From: Rhodospirillales bacterium
GTDB taxonomy: Bacteria > Pseudomonadota > Alphaproteobacteria > Acetobacterales > Acetobacteraceae
Direction of reading: 5' to 3'
NCBI GenBank assembly: GCA_025352915.1
Contig: JANXSA010000475.1
Coordinates: 1-9,235, forward strand
Length of the DNA stretch: 9,235 nucleotides
Shown here: in pieces, positions 1 through 7,087 of the stretch
Position numbering within the stretch: position 1 is the first letter of the stretch
Layout: each line of letters starts with the position of its first letter
Translations under genes and position numbers: made by a program
The notes under the pieces: generated by a model
What the model was told of the DNA's origin: nothing
The model's database searches: none
Seen by the model: only the letters and a program-made list of their open reading frames with translations

Positions 1-1322
1 CGGCGCTGCTGGCGCTGGTCACAGCGGCGGCCGTGCTGCGCCAGGGCGCGGCCCACGCCGCCTCGATCGAGCGCCTGCGCCTCCTCGCCGAACAGGTCCG
101 CGCCGGCCAGGACGGCGCCGCCGCCAACCAGCGCGCCGCCCTGGCCGACACCGAACGCGCCATGACCACGGCCCTCGGCGCCAGCGGCACCGCCCTGCGC
201 GGCGAGGTCACCGGCGCGATCGAGGCCCTGCGCGCCAGCAACGAAACCCGCCTCGCCGGCATCGCCACCACGCTGGCCGAGCAACTGCGCACCCTGGCCG
301 AGCAGACCAATGCCGCCGCCCTCGCCCAGCGCGGCGAAGTCGCCACCATGCGCGCGGAAATCAACCAGCAACTCACCCAGGTGCGCGAAGGCAACGAGAA
401 GAAACTCACCGAAATCCAGGCCACCGTCAGCGAACAGCTCACCAAGACCGTCGAGGCCCAGATGACCACCAGCTTCGCCCGCGTCACCGAGCAATTCGCC
501 CAGGTGCAGAAGGCGATGGGCGAGATGCAGGCCGTCGGCGCCCAGATCGGCGACATCAAGCGTCTGTTCGGCAACGTCAAAACCCGCGGCGGCTGGGGCG
601 AAACCCAGGTCCGCGCCATGCTCGACGACGTCCTCCCGCCCGGCGCCTACGACACCAACTGGAAACCCCGCCCCGACAGCGACGACGCCGTCGAATTCGC
701 CATCATCATGCCCATGCGCGGCGAAAACCGCCCGCGCCTGCCGGTCGACGCCAAATTCCCGGTCGAGGACTACGAACGCCTGCTGAGCGCGCTGGACGCC
801 GCCGACCCCGACGCCGAGCGCAGCGCCCGCCGCGCCCTGGGCAACCGGGTCCGCGCCGAAGCCCGCAAGATCGCCGAAAAATACATCGTCCCGCCAACAA
901 CGGTCGAATTCGCCGTGATGTACCTGCCCACCGACGGGCTTTACGCCGAAGTCGCGCGCATGGACGGCCTCGTCGACGAGCTCGGCCGCGTCCACCGCGT
1001 CCTCGTCATGGGTCCCAGCCTGTTCCCCGCCCTGGTGCGCACCATCCACCTGGGCCATGTGACACTGGCGCTGGAGCAGAAAGCCGACGAGGTCCGCCTG
1101 CTGCTCGGCGCCGCGCGCACCGAAATGCAGAAAATGGACGGCGTGATCGACAAGCTGGCCAAACAAGCCGGCACCTTCACCAGCACGATCGGCCAGATGA
1201 AAACCCGAACCCGGCAGATCCAAAGCAAGCTGCGCAGCGTCGAGACCATGGACCCTGACGCCGCCGCGCTGCTGATCGGACCGGTGGCTGAGACGCTCGA
1301 TGAAGAAGAAGCAGATGGATAA
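1..1322 (+). CDS. rmuC: DNA recombination protein RmuC, 5' end cut off by window
   Basis: RmuC-family protein, thought to limit recombination and rearrangement at repeats; the C-terminal domain is related to restriction-endonuclease-like folds. The reading frame is open from base 3 and codes for a hydrophobic stretch (ALLALVTAAAV) before the GTG at 33. That stretch fits the N-terminal membrane anchor usual in RmuC, so the true start probably lies upstream of the window. Next comes a long Ala/Gln/Glu-rich coiled coil (bases about 40-570). The RmuC domain follows, with the family-typical VDAKFPVEDYERLL (about 751-792) and a region with PPTTVEFAVMYLPTDGLY and VLVMGPSLFPALVRTIHLG. The tail is acidic (DEEEADG). 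At least 440 residues are present, close to full family length. The TAA stop (1320-1322) touches the left edge of a repeat element. Family identity is firm; biochemical role is from the family only. Confidence 0.95.
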   Translation, partial: ALLALVTAAAVLRQGAAHAASIERLRLLAEQVRAGQDGAAANQRAALADTERAMTTALGASGTALRGEVTGAIEALRASNETRLAGIATTLAEQLRTLAEQTNAAALAQRGEVATMRAEINQQLTQVREGNEKKLTEIQATVSEQLTKTVEAQMTTSFARVTEQFAQVQKAMGEMQAVGAQIGDIKRLFGNVKTRGGWGETQVRAMLDDVLPPGAYDTNWKPRPDSDDAVEFAIIMPMRGENRPRLPVDAKFPVEDYERLLSALDAADPDAERSARRALGNRVRAEARKIAEKYIVPPTTVEFAVMYLPTDGLYAEVARMDGLVDELGRVHRVLVMGPSLFPALVRTIHLGHVTLALEQKADEVRLLLGAARTEMQKMDGVIDKLAKQAGTFTSTIGQMKTRTRQIQSKLRSVETMDPDAAALLIGPVAETLDEEEADG

Positions 1323-1509
1323 GCAAGGCGTTCTTTTTTGAAAAAAAGAACCAAAAAACCTTTAGTCCTGAGCGAAGCGAAGGATCCACACTTCTGCCTA
1401 CTTCGTGCGGAAGCTCGTCTGATTATTGCGCGACTGCGACAGCCACCACCCTAAACGGATAAAGTCTTTTTGCTTCTTTTTCTTCAGAAAAAGAAGACCT
1501 TCCTTCCTT
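1321..1509. repeat. Composite intergenic repeat, copy 1 (MITE-like, hairpin ends)
   Basis: This element fills the rmuC-gmhA gap. The left end (AAGCAAGG, then a perfect 9-bp stem 1330-1338/1343-1351 with loop TGAA, then CCAAAAAACCTTTA) is roughly the reverse complement of the right end. The right end is AAAGTCTTTTTG, then a perfect 10-bp stem 1473-1482/1487-1496 with loop TTCA, then ACCTTCCTT. Inside is a REP-like palindrome at 1366-1384. The same arrangement recurs at 7134-7390. The right edge runs up to the gmhA ribosome binding site. No transposase gene and no obvious target-site duplication were seen. It could be a non-autonomous mobile element, or a repeated attenuator/terminator unit. 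Confidence 0.75.
1365..1387. repeat. REP-like palindrome inside copy 1
   Basis: Arms TCCT (1366-1369) and AGGA (1381-1384) enclose the core GAGCGAAGCGA. A similar AGCGAAGCG core lies in the other composite repeat at 7243-7251. Short palindromes with this core are scattered in intergenic DNA of many proteobacteria. No function is visible here. Confidence 0.55.
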
Positions 1510-1510
1510 C

Positions 1511-1515
1511 GGAGG
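1511..1515 (+). promoter_or_regulatory. Ribosome binding site of gmhA
   Basis: GGAGG four bases before the ATG at 1520. It begins directly after the right edge of the composite repeat, so the repeat's right-hand hairpin (1473-1496) would sit about 15 bases upstream of the ribosome landing site in the transcript. Confidence 0.8.
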
Positions 1516-1519
1516 CCAA

Positions 1520-2125
1520 ATGCCCAACGACGCCCCCAACTACGTCGCCCACTACCTCGCCACAAGCCAGGCCGCGATGGACGCCTTCGCCACCGACCCC
1601 GTGGCGACAGCCGCGATGCTCGCCATGGCCGACGCCATCGCCGCCAGCATGCGCGCCGGGGGCAAGCTGCTGATCGCCGGCAATGGCGGCAGTGCGGCCG
1701 ACTCGCAGCACATCGCCGGCGAGTTCATCTCCCGCCTGATGTTCGACCACGCCCCCCTGCCGTCGATCGCACTCACCACCGACAGCTCGGCGATGACCGC
1801 CACCGCCAACGACTACGGCTACGACCACGTCTTCGAGCGCCAGGTTATCGGCCTCGGCCGCCCGGACGACGTGTTCCTCGGCATCTCCACCAGCGGCAAT
1901 TCCCCCAGCGTGCTGCGCGCGCTCGAAGCGGCCCGCGCGCGCGGCCTGGTGACGCTGGGCTTCGCCGGCCAGGGCGGAGGCAAGATGCTCGCGCTCTGCG
2001 ACCACATCCTGCGTGCCCCATCCACCTGGACCCCGATCATCCAGCAGGTCCACATCACCGCCGCGCACATCGTCTGCGCCCTGGTCGAACGCGCGATGTT
2101 CCCCGACGCGGCACCCCCCTTCTGA
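1520..2125 (+). CDS. gmhA: Phosphoheptose isomerase (SIS domain)
   Basis: Converts sedoheptulose 7-phosphate to D-glycero-D-manno-heptose 7-phosphate, the first step towards ADP-heptose for the lipopolysaccharide core; cytoplasmic. The 201 residues match the family's usual length of about 190-200. Visible signatures are [15 protein letters not shown] (residues 55-69), [24 protein letters not shown] (86-109) and the SIS phosphate-binding [11 protein letters not shown] (121-131). H64, E68, Q175 and H183 have the spacing of the zinc/catalytic residues known from characterised GmhA proteins (His-x3-Glu and Gln-x7-His). The ATG has a strong GGAGG. Its TGA shares one base with the ATG of radA, so the two are probably co-transcribed and translationally coupled. 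No other heptose gene is in the window. A general SIS-family sugar isomerase is the alternative, but the motif match is close. Confidence 0.93.
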   Translation: MPNDAPNYVAHYLATSQAAMDAFATDPVATAAMLAMADAIAASMRAGGKLLIAGNGGSAADSQHIAGEFISRLMFDHAPLPSIALTTDSSAMTATANDYGYDHVFERQVIGLGRPDDVFLGISTSGNSPSVLRALEAARARGLVTLGFAGQGGGKMLALCDHILRAPSTWTPIIQQVHITAAHIVCALVERAMFPDAAPPF

Positions 2126-3528
2126 TGGCCAAACCCGCCGCCCGCTACGTCTGCCAGTCCTGCGGCGCCGTCGCCCCCAAATGGGCCGGGCGCTGCGAGG
2201 CCTGTGCCGAGTGGAACACCATCATCGAGGAGGTGATCCAGGCCACCCCCACCCTGGCCAAGGGCAAGCCCGCCGCCCCCGGCCGCCGCATCCAGTTCGT
2301 CGACCTCGCCGGCGAAGCCGCCCCACCCCCGCGCACGCCGATCGGCATCGCCGAACTGGACCGCGTGCTCGGCGGCGGCCTCGTCCCCGGCTCCGCCATC
2401 CTGCTCGCCGGCGACCCCGGCATCGGCAAATCCACCCTCCTGCTCCAGGCCGCCGCCCGCCTCGCGCGCAGCGGAAGGCGCGTCCTCTACATCTCCGGCG
2501 AAGAAGCCGTCGACCAGGTCCGCCTGCGCGCCCGCCGCCTCGGCCTGCACCAGGACCCGCTGGAACTCGCCGCCTCGATCAATTTGCGCGACATCGCCGC
2601 CAGCATGTCTGACGCCAAGGACGCCGCCCTGGTGGTCATCGACTCAATCCAGACCATGTGGATGGAGGGCGTCGAAAGCGCCCCCGGCAGCGTCTCCCAA
2701 GTAAGGGCGTCGGCCTTCGAGCTGATCCGCGTCGCCAAGCAGCAGAACACCGCCCTCGTCCTGGTCGGCCACGTCACCCGCGAGGGCACCATCGCCGGCC
2801 CGCGCGTGCTCGAACACATGGTCGACGCCGTGCTGCACTTCGAAGGCGACCGCGGCCACCAGTTCCGCATCCTGCGCGGCGTAAAAAACCGCTTCGGCGC
2901 CACCGACGAGATCGGCGTGTTCGAAATGGGCGAGGCCGGCCTGACCGAAGTCGCCAACCCCTCCGCCCTGTTCCTGGCCGAACGCCGCGGCAACATCTCC
3001 GGCAGCGCGGTCTTCGCCGGCATGGAGGGCACCCGCCCCGTCCTGGTCGAAATCCAGTGCCTGCTCTCCGCCAATGCCGGCGGCTCCCCCCGCCGCTCGG
3101 TGGTCGGCTGGGACTCCGGCCGCCTGTCGATGCTGCTGGCGGTCCTGGAAACCCGCTGCGGCCTCAAGCTCGGCGCCACCGACGTCTATCTCAACGTCGC
3201 CGGCGGCCTGCGCATCGGCGAACCCGCCGCCGACCTCGCCGTCGCCGCCGCCCTGGCCTCCGCCGCCACCGACCAACCGACCGACCCCTCCTGCGTCTTC
3301 TTCGGCGAAGTCGGCCTCTCCGGCGAAGTCCGCCAGGTCGCCCACGCCGAAGCCCGCCTGAAAGAGGCCCAAAAACTCGGCTTCTCCAAGGCCTCGCTCC
3401 CCCGCCGCGTGGCCGGCGGCAATCGCCGTCTCGCCGCACCCGAAGGCCTGGCCCTGGACGAAATCGGCCATCTCGGCGACCTCGTCGCCACCTTCACCGG
3501 CAAGGCCGCCAAGGCCGGCACCGGGTGA
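2125..3528 (+). CDS. radA: DNA repair protein RadA (RecA-like ATPase with Lon-like C-terminus)
   Basis: RadA helps process recombination intermediates by promoting branch migration together with RecA; cytoplasmic. The 467 residues match family length. In order, they are an N-terminal zinc finger CxxC-x10-CxxC (C10, C13, C24, C27), Walker A GDPGIGKST (96-104), and Walker B LVVID ending at D173. The RadA hallmark KNRFG follows at 254-258, then a Lon-protease-like domain from about residue 280 to the end (VYLNVAGGLRIGEPAADLAVAAAL, then FFGEVGLSGEVR). In RadA this last domain is a structural and DNA-binding scaffold, not a protease. The ATG overlaps the last base of the gmhA TGA (TGATG). The ATG is preferred over an upstream in-frame extension through gmhA, because [14 protein letters not shown] begins exactly where RadA proteins do. 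Confidence 0.97.
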   Translation: MAKPAARYVCQSCGAVAPKWAGRCEACAEWNTIIEEVIQATPTLAKGKPAAPGRRIQFVDLAGEAAPPPRTPIGIAELDRVLGGGLVPGSAILLAGDPGIGKSTLLLQAAARLARSGRRVLYISGEEAVDQVRLRARRLGLHQDPLELAASINLRDIAASMSDAKDAALVVIDSIQTMWMEGVESAPGSVSQVRASAFELIRVAKQQNTALVLVGHVTREGTIAGPRVLEHMVDAVLHFEGDRGHQFRILRGVKNRFGATDEIGVFEMGEAGLTEVANPSALFLAERRGNISGSAVFAGMEGTRPVLVEIQCLLSANAGGSPRRSVVGWDSGRLSMLLAVLETRCGLKLGATDVYLNVAGGLRIGEPAADLAVAAALASAATDQPTDPSCVFFGEVGLSGEVRQVAHAEARLKEAQKLGFSKASLPRRVAGGNRRLAAPEGLALDEIGHLGDLVATFTGKAAKAGTG

Positions 3529-3650
3529 GCGTCACCATTGCGTCACACAACGCGGTGCGGGGGGTGGCGTTCAGCCACCGCAGGGCGATATACGATGCCC
3601 CGATGCTGGATGCCCCCTCATGATTGGCGCCCCATGATCGCTAGTCGCCC
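3529..3650 (+). other. radA-cvpA intergenic region with weak hairpin
   Basis: It holds a direct repeat GCGTCAC (3529-3535 and 3540-3546) and a 6-bp hairpin GGTGGC/GCCACC (3563-3568/3574-3579, loop GTTCA). No T-run follows, so a rho-independent terminator is not supported. A TATACG at 3589-3594 could be a -10 element, but no convincing -35 is placed correctly. Whether cvpA-purF has its own promoter cannot be decided by eye. Confidence 0.35.
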
Positions 3651-4220
3651 GTGAACTGGGTCGATCTCGCCGTCCTTGTCCTCGTGGCGATCTCCGCCGC
3701 GCTCGCCTTCATGCGCGGCTTCGTGCGCGAGACCCTCGGCATCGTCGCCTGGGCCGGCGCCGGCTACTTCTCCTATATCGGCATCGACTACGTCCGCTTC
3801 GCCGTGCGCGACATGATCGGCAATCCCGAGATGGCCGATATCGTCTCGCATGCCGGCCTGTTCCTCGCCGGGCTGCTGATTCTCTCCATCGCCACCAGCG
3901 TGATCGCCCAGATCTTCCACAGCCTCGGCCTCGGCGCGCTCGACCGCACTTTGGGCATCCTGTTCGGCCTGGCCCGCGGCGCCGCCCTGACCATCGCCGC
4001 CTATATCGGCGCCGGCTGGATCACCGTGCCGGAGCGCTGGCCCCCTCCGGTGCGCGAGGCCCGGCTCCTGCCCTTCGTCGCCGAAGGCGCCACCCGCCTG
4101 GCCGACCACATCCCCGAACGCTTCCGCCCCAGCGTCCCGATCCCACCCCCCATGCCCGCCACCCGCTCGCTCGACCTGCTCCAGGCGGTGCCACTCGGCC
4201 GCCAACCGCCCAAACCGTGA
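3651..4220 (+). CDS. cvpA: CvpA family inner-membrane protein
   Basis: CvpA (named for colicin V production) is a small integral membrane protein, linked to envelope function in several bacteria; its molecular activity is not settled. The 189 residues start with MNWVDLAVLVLVAISAALAFMRGFVRE, the family's typical opening. Further hydrophobic segments lie at about residues 28-46, 64-88 and 108-127, followed by a soluble Pro/Arg-rich C-terminus. GTG at 3651 is chosen because this N-terminus matches the family; no strong ribosome binding site is visible. The ATG at 3634 is out of frame and quickly stops. purF follows after 29 bases, the classic cvpA-purF pairing also seen in Escherichia coli. Confidence 0.9.
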   Translation: MNWVDLAVLVLVAISAALAFMRGFVRETLGIVAWAGAGYFSYIGIDYVRFAVRDMIGNPEMADIVSHAGLFLAGLLILSIATSVIAQIFHSLGLGALDRTLGILFGLARGAALTIAAYIGAGWITVPERWPPPVREARLLPFVAEGATRLADHIPERFRPSVPIPPPMPATRSLDLLQAVPLGRQPPKP

Positions 4221-4237
4221 TCCCCGCGCCCGCCGAC

Positions 4238-4242
4238 AGGAG
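4238..4242 (+). promoter_or_regulatory. Ribosome binding site that decides the purF start
   Basis: AGGAG seven bases before the ATG at 4250. The in-frame GTG at 4217, which overlaps the cvpA stop, has no such site, so the ATG is preferred. Confidence 0.75.
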
Positions 4243-4249
4243 TCTCCCC

Positions 4250-5749
4250 ATGACCCACCATGCCGAACCGGGTGACGAAAATCTCTCCGCGCCCTCGCCG
4301 GGCGACGACGACAAGATGCACGAGGAATGCGGCGTCTTCGGCGTCTGGAACCACTCCGACGCCGCCGCCCTCACCGCCCTCGGCCTGCACGCCCTCCAGC
4401 ATCGCGGCCAGGAAGCCACAGGGATCGTCGCCCATGACGGCCAGCACTTCCACCAACATCGCGGCCTCGGCCTCGTCGGCGAAAACTTTGGCGACGCCCG
4501 CGTCATCGCCGGCCTCCCCGGCACCCGCGCCCTCGGCCACAACCGCTACGCCACCACCGGCGACACCGTCCTGCGCAACGTCCAGCCGCTTTACGCCGAT
4601 TTCGAATTCGGCGGCCTGGCCGTCGGCCATAACGGCAACCTGACCAACGCCACCGCCCTGCGCCGCACCCTGGTAAAACGCGGCTGCCTGTTCCAATCCA
4701 CCATGGACAGTGAGGTCTTCATCCACCTCATCGCCATAAGCGAATATTCCACCGTCGTCGACCGCCTGATCGACGCCCTCAAACAGGTCATCGGCGCCTA
4801 TTCCCTGATCGCCCTCACCAACGAGGCCCTGATCGGCGCCCGCGACCCAATGGGCGTCCGCCCCCTCATCCTCGGCCAGCTGCAAAACGCCGAGGGTGGC
4901 CGCGCCTGGGTCCTGGCCAGCGAAACCTGCGCGCTCGACATCGTCGGCGCCGAATTCGTCCGCGACATCGAACCCGGCGAGATCGTCGTCATCAACGACC
5001 AGGGCGTCCAGTCGTTGCGCCCCTTTCCCCGCCCCCCCGCCCGCTTCTGCGTCTTCGAATACATCTACTTCGCCCGCCCCGACTCCGTCGTCGAAGGCGT
5101 CGGCGTCTACGCCGCCCGAAAACGCATCGGCGCCGAACTCGCCCGCGAAAGCCATGTCGACGCCGACGTCATCGTCCCCGTCCCCGACAGCGGCGTCCCC
5201 GCCGCCATGGGCTACGCCACCCAAAGCCGCATCCCCTTCGAGCTCGGCATCATCCGCAACCACTATGTCGGCCGCACCTTCATCGAACCCACCGACAGCA
5301 TCCGCCACCTCGGCGTGAAGCTCAAACACTCCGCCAACCGCGGCGTGATCGAAGGCAAGCGCGTCATCCTGGTCGACGACTCCATCGTCCGCGGCACCAC
5401 CAGCCGCAAGATCGTCGAGATGGTCCGCGCCGCCGGCGCCGCCGAGGTCCACATGCGCATCTCTTCGCCGCCCACCACCCACTCCTGCTTCTACGGCATC
5501 GACACCCCCGAACGCGGAAAACTCCTCGCGGCCCGCCACAGCGTCGCCGAAATGGCCGCCCTGATCGGCGCCGACAGCCTGGCCTTCATCTCCCAGGACG
5601 GCCTCTACCGCGCCCTCGGCCATAACGGCCGCAACGCCGAACAACCGCAATACTGCGACGCCTGCTTCACCGGCGACTACCCGATCCCCCTGCCCGACAT
5701 GGCCAACGCCGACAACCGCCAGTTGAGCCTGCTCTCCGAACGGAACTGA
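4250..5749 (+). CDS. purF: Amidophosphoribosyltransferase PurF
   Basis: Catalyses the first committed step of purine synthesis: PRPP plus glutamine give 5-phosphoribosylamine, glutamate and pyrophosphate. The 499 residues hold an N-terminal Ntn-type glutaminase and a C-terminal phosphoribosyltransferase. The likely nucleophile is C27 in MHEECGVFGVW, so a propeptide of about 26 residues would be removed to expose it. HNRYATTGD and GHNGNLTNA belong to the glutaminase. The PRPP loop is VILVDDSIVRGTT (residues 372-384). Cysteines C267 (ARFCVFEY), C413 (HSCFYG), C469 and C472 (YCDACF) match the four 4Fe-4S ligands of the Bacillus subtilis-type enzyme. This protein is therefore probably the iron-sulfur, propeptide-processed type rather than the E. 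coli type. It is the last gene of the cvpA-purF pair. The start at 4217 would add 11 residues and is less likely. Confidence 0.97.
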   Translation: MTHHAEPGDENLSAPSPGDDDKMHEECGVFGVWNHSDAAALTALGLHALQHRGQEATGIVAHDGQHFHQHRGLGLVGENFGDARVIAGLPGTRALGHNRYATTGDTVLRNVQPLYADFEFGGLAVGHNGNLTNATALRRTLVKRGCLFQSTMDSEVFIHLIAISEYSTVVDRLIDALKQVIGAYSLIALTNEALIGARDPMGVRPLILGQLQNAEGGRAWVLASETCALDIVGAEFVRDIEPGEIVVINDQGVQSLRPFPRPPARFCVFEYIYFARPDSVVEGVGVYAARKRIGAELARESHVDADVIVPVPDSGVPAAMGYATQSRIPFELGIIRNHYVGRTFIEPTDSIRHLGVKLKHSANRGVIEGKRVILVDDSIVRGTTSRKIVEMVRAAGAAEVHMRISSPPTTHSCFYGIDTPERGKLLAARHSVAEMAALIGADSLAFISQDGLYRALGHNGRNAEQPQYCDACFTGDYPIPLPDMANADNRQLSLLSERN

Positions 5750-5805
5750 AAGCCCGCCGCGCCAAGCGGCAGACGTCCCTCCTCCCGGGCGCCCGCAGGA
5801 TGACT

Positions 5806-5858
5806 TTGCCGGCACCGCGACACGCAGAGTCGGAAACTCTTACAGTTCTCGCCGGCAA
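5806..5858. repeat. Inverted repeat framing the enhancer-like site
   Basis: TTGCCGGC (5806-5813) and GCCGGCAA (5851-5858) are perfect inverted copies, 37 bases apart. A second, inner inverted pair AGAGT/ACTCT (5826-5830/5836-5840) overlaps the shared motif. The structure could be a transcript hairpin ending purF transcription, though there is no T-run, or part of a protein-binding array. Confidence 0.5.
5829..5844 (+). promoter_or_regulatory. Candidate enhancer site GTCGGAAA-N3-TTACA (copy 1)
   Basis: GTCGGAAA CTC TTACA. The same 13 defined bases with the same 3-base gap occur upstream of the other exosortase-substrate gene (8749-8734, minus strand). The centre is about 138 bases upstream of the start point predicted from the sigma-54 site, an ordinary distance for an enhancer-binding activator. 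Binding is inferred from sharing and position only. Confidence 0.6.
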
Positions 5859-5948
5859 GGCCGATCCAGCCACGTTTCACTTTACACTTGGCGCCAAAAC
5901 CGACGCGCGGCGGATTTCATGCCCTTGATTTGAAACCACTTCTTCCCA

Positions 5949-5963
5949 TGGCATGACTATTGC
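5949..5963 (+). promoter_or_regulatory. Sigma-54 (RpoN) promoter of the PEP-CTERM gene
   Basis: TGGCATG-ACTA-TTGC matches the sigma-54 consensus TGGCACG-N4-TTGC at 10 of 11 defined positions. The invariant GG (5950-5951) and GC (5962-5963) are separated by exactly 10 bases. It predicts transcription from about 5975, giving a 73-base leader before the ATG at 6048. A sigma-54 promoter needs an ATP-driven activator bound upstream, which fits the site at 5829-5844. Confidence 0.75.
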
Positions 5964-6047
5964 GTAACACCGTAGGTGGCAACGTCCGTGGCCCCCGATG
6001 TCGTCCAGGGTCGTGCATCGCGCAATAGATTAGGTGGGAGAATATCA

Positions 6048-7016
6048 ATGCGTTGGGTTACTCAGATCACCTCGGCCGCGGCGATTGCGCTGTTCGCCGC
6101 CATGCCCGCCTCGGCGGCCCCCCTCAACTTCGGCGACGTTTTCGCTGCGGTGAACAACGGCCATGTCAACCAGTATACCAATGGTGGAATCTTCATCCAG
6201 CAACTGAATACCGGACTGGGTGGCTTTACCACCGGCATGGCCATCGATTCCAGCGGCAACCTGAACGTCACCAACTTCAGCGCCGGCAACGTCAGCCGAT
6301 TCAAGCCGGACGGCACGATCCTGGCGCCCAACCCGTTCATCTCCCCCGGTGGGTCTCCCGAATCGCTAGCATTCGATGCCACCGGACAGCTTTATGTCGG
6401 CCGCGCCGGCGGCCAGTTCCAGCGCTTTTCCGCCGCCGGGGTGCTCCAGCAGACCTACAGCACGCCGGTGAACAGCGACTGGCTGGACCTCGCGTCCAAT
6501 CAAACCACCATGTTCTACAACAACGAAGGTGGCACCATCCGGCGCTGGGATCTGACGACCAACACCGCGCTGCCCGATTTCGCCAACAACAACGCCCATG
6601 GCGGCTCAAGTTCGTTCGCGCTGCGCATCCTGCCGAACGGCCATGTGCTGAGCGCCGCGGGCGAACTTGCACTGGAATATGACGCGTCTGGCGTGTTGGT
6701 GAACAGCTACGATGTCGTCGGTGTGGATAACTTCTTCGCCCTCAACCTCGATCCCGACGGCACCAGCTTCTGGACTGGCAGCTTCGGCAACGGCACGCTC
6801 TACAAATTCCCCATTGGCGGCGCGGCACCGACCACCACGATCAATACCGGCGTCGGAGGCAGCTCGCTCTTCGGCGTGGCGGTGTATGGCGAGGTCACGG
6901 CCGGCTGCGGCAACAACTGCACTAGCACCGGGGTACCCGAACCCGCCAGCATGACCCTGTTGGGCATTGGGCTCGTCGCACTGGCGGCGCGCCGCCGGAT
7001 GACCCGCAAGGGCTGA
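6048..7016 (+). CDS. Secreted beta-propeller-like protein with PEP-CTERM sorting tail
   Basis: A 322-residue exported protein. Residues 1-23 form a signal peptide with an ASA|AP cleavage site. The mature part has repeated blades of NHL/SMP-30-like appearance (GMAIDSSGNLNVTNFSAGNVSRFKPDG, SLAFDATGQLYVGRAGG, LNLDPDGTSFWTGSFGNGTLYKF), which suggests a beta propeller. A short linker holds a Cys pair (GCGNNC). The C-terminus (296-322) is a PEP-CTERM signal: VPEPAS, a hydrophobic stretch, then ARRRMTRK. Such tails are recognised by an exosortase in the inner membrane, and the proteins usually accompany exopolysaccharide production. The ligand or target is unknown. ATG 6048 is preferred over GTG 5976: it has GGGAG seven bases upstream, it starts the signal peptide, and GTG 5976 would lie at the very 5' end of the predicted transcript. 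A gene for the exosortase is not in the window. Confidence 0.85.
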   Translation: MRWVTQITSAAAIALFAAMPASAAPLNFGDVFAAVNNGHVNQYTNGGIFIQQLNTGLGGFTTGMAIDSSGNLNVTNFSAGNVSRFKPDGTILAPNPFISPGGSPESLAFDATGQLYVGRAGGQFQRFSAAGVLQQTYSTPVNSDWLDLASNQTTMFYNNEGGTIRRWDLTTNTALPDFANNNAHGGSSSFALRILPNGHVLSAAGELALEYDASGVLVNSYDVVGVDNFFALNLDPDGTSFWTGSFGNGTLYKFPIGGAAPTTTINTGVGGSSLFGVAVYGEVTAGCGNNCTSTGVPEPASMTLLGIGLVALAARRRMTRKG

Positions 7017-7065
7017 GCCCGCCACCATGACCCTGCTCAGCCTGGCCGCCGCCCGCCGCCGCTAA
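7015..7065 (+). pseudogene. Remnant second PEP-CTERM tail, out of frame
   Basis: Overlapping the stop of the preceding gene, in the +1 frame, the DNA reads EPATMTLLSLAAARRR and then TAA (7063-7065). This resembles the real tail EPASMTLLGIGLVALAARRR. The first 21 bases (7015-7035) match 6939-6959 at 19 positions, with an offset of 76 bases. There is no start signal of its own, so it is read as the leftover of a small duplication or of a lost tail. Confidence 0.6.
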
Positions 7066-7087
7066 GCCTACCCGTCGCTAAAAGCAC

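Larger units (their letters stand above)
5750..6047 (+). promoter_or_regulatory. Upstream regulatory region of the PEP-CTERM gene
   Basis: There is no gene in these 298 bases. In order they contain a weak GC inverted repeat after purF (GCCGC 5756-5760 / GCGGC 5766-5770), an 8-bp inverted repeat 5806-5813/5851-5858 framing a candidate enhancer site (5829-5844), and a degenerate second site TTTACACTTGG (5881-5891). A sigma-54 promoter (5949-5963), a 73-base leader and a ribosome binding site follow. The region is clearly richer in A/T than the coding DNA on its left. Confidence 0.6.

Noticed and set aside
1330..1351. Left T/A hairpin of copy 1 as a plain rho-independent terminator for rmuC
   Set aside because: The stem is A/T-rich and followed by CCAAAAAACC rather than a T-run on the coding strand. 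The repeat explanation fits better, though some effect on transcription is possible.
1426..2124. Upstream in-frame extension of radA through the repeat and gmhA
   Set aside because: The added part is Arg/Pro/His-rich shadow sequence of gmhA and of the T/A hairpin ([10 protein letters not shown]). RadA homology starts exactly at the ATG at 2125.
4001..5815. A 604-codon open frame on the minus strand across purF
   Set aside because: It lies antisense to a well-supported purF. Its translation is low-complexity Gly/Ala/Asp/Val, as expected from the mirror of GC-rich codon usage. Other long antisense frames over gmhA and radA are rejected for the same reason.
5920..5940. Possible IHF site (AATCAAGGGCATG on the minus strand) between enhancer and promoter
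   Set aside because: It has one mismatch in the core, and no counterpart was found upstream of the protease, so it is too weak to list.
5975..5995. A second sigma-54-like string (TGGCAACGTCCGTGGC)
   Set aside because: It has TGGCA but no TTGC at the proper spacing, so it is not a promoter by this criterion.
5976..6047. GTG at 5976 as start of the PEP-CTERM protein
   Set aside because: It lies one base after the predicted sigma-54 transcript start, has no ribosome binding site, and would put 24 polar residues before a good signal peptide.
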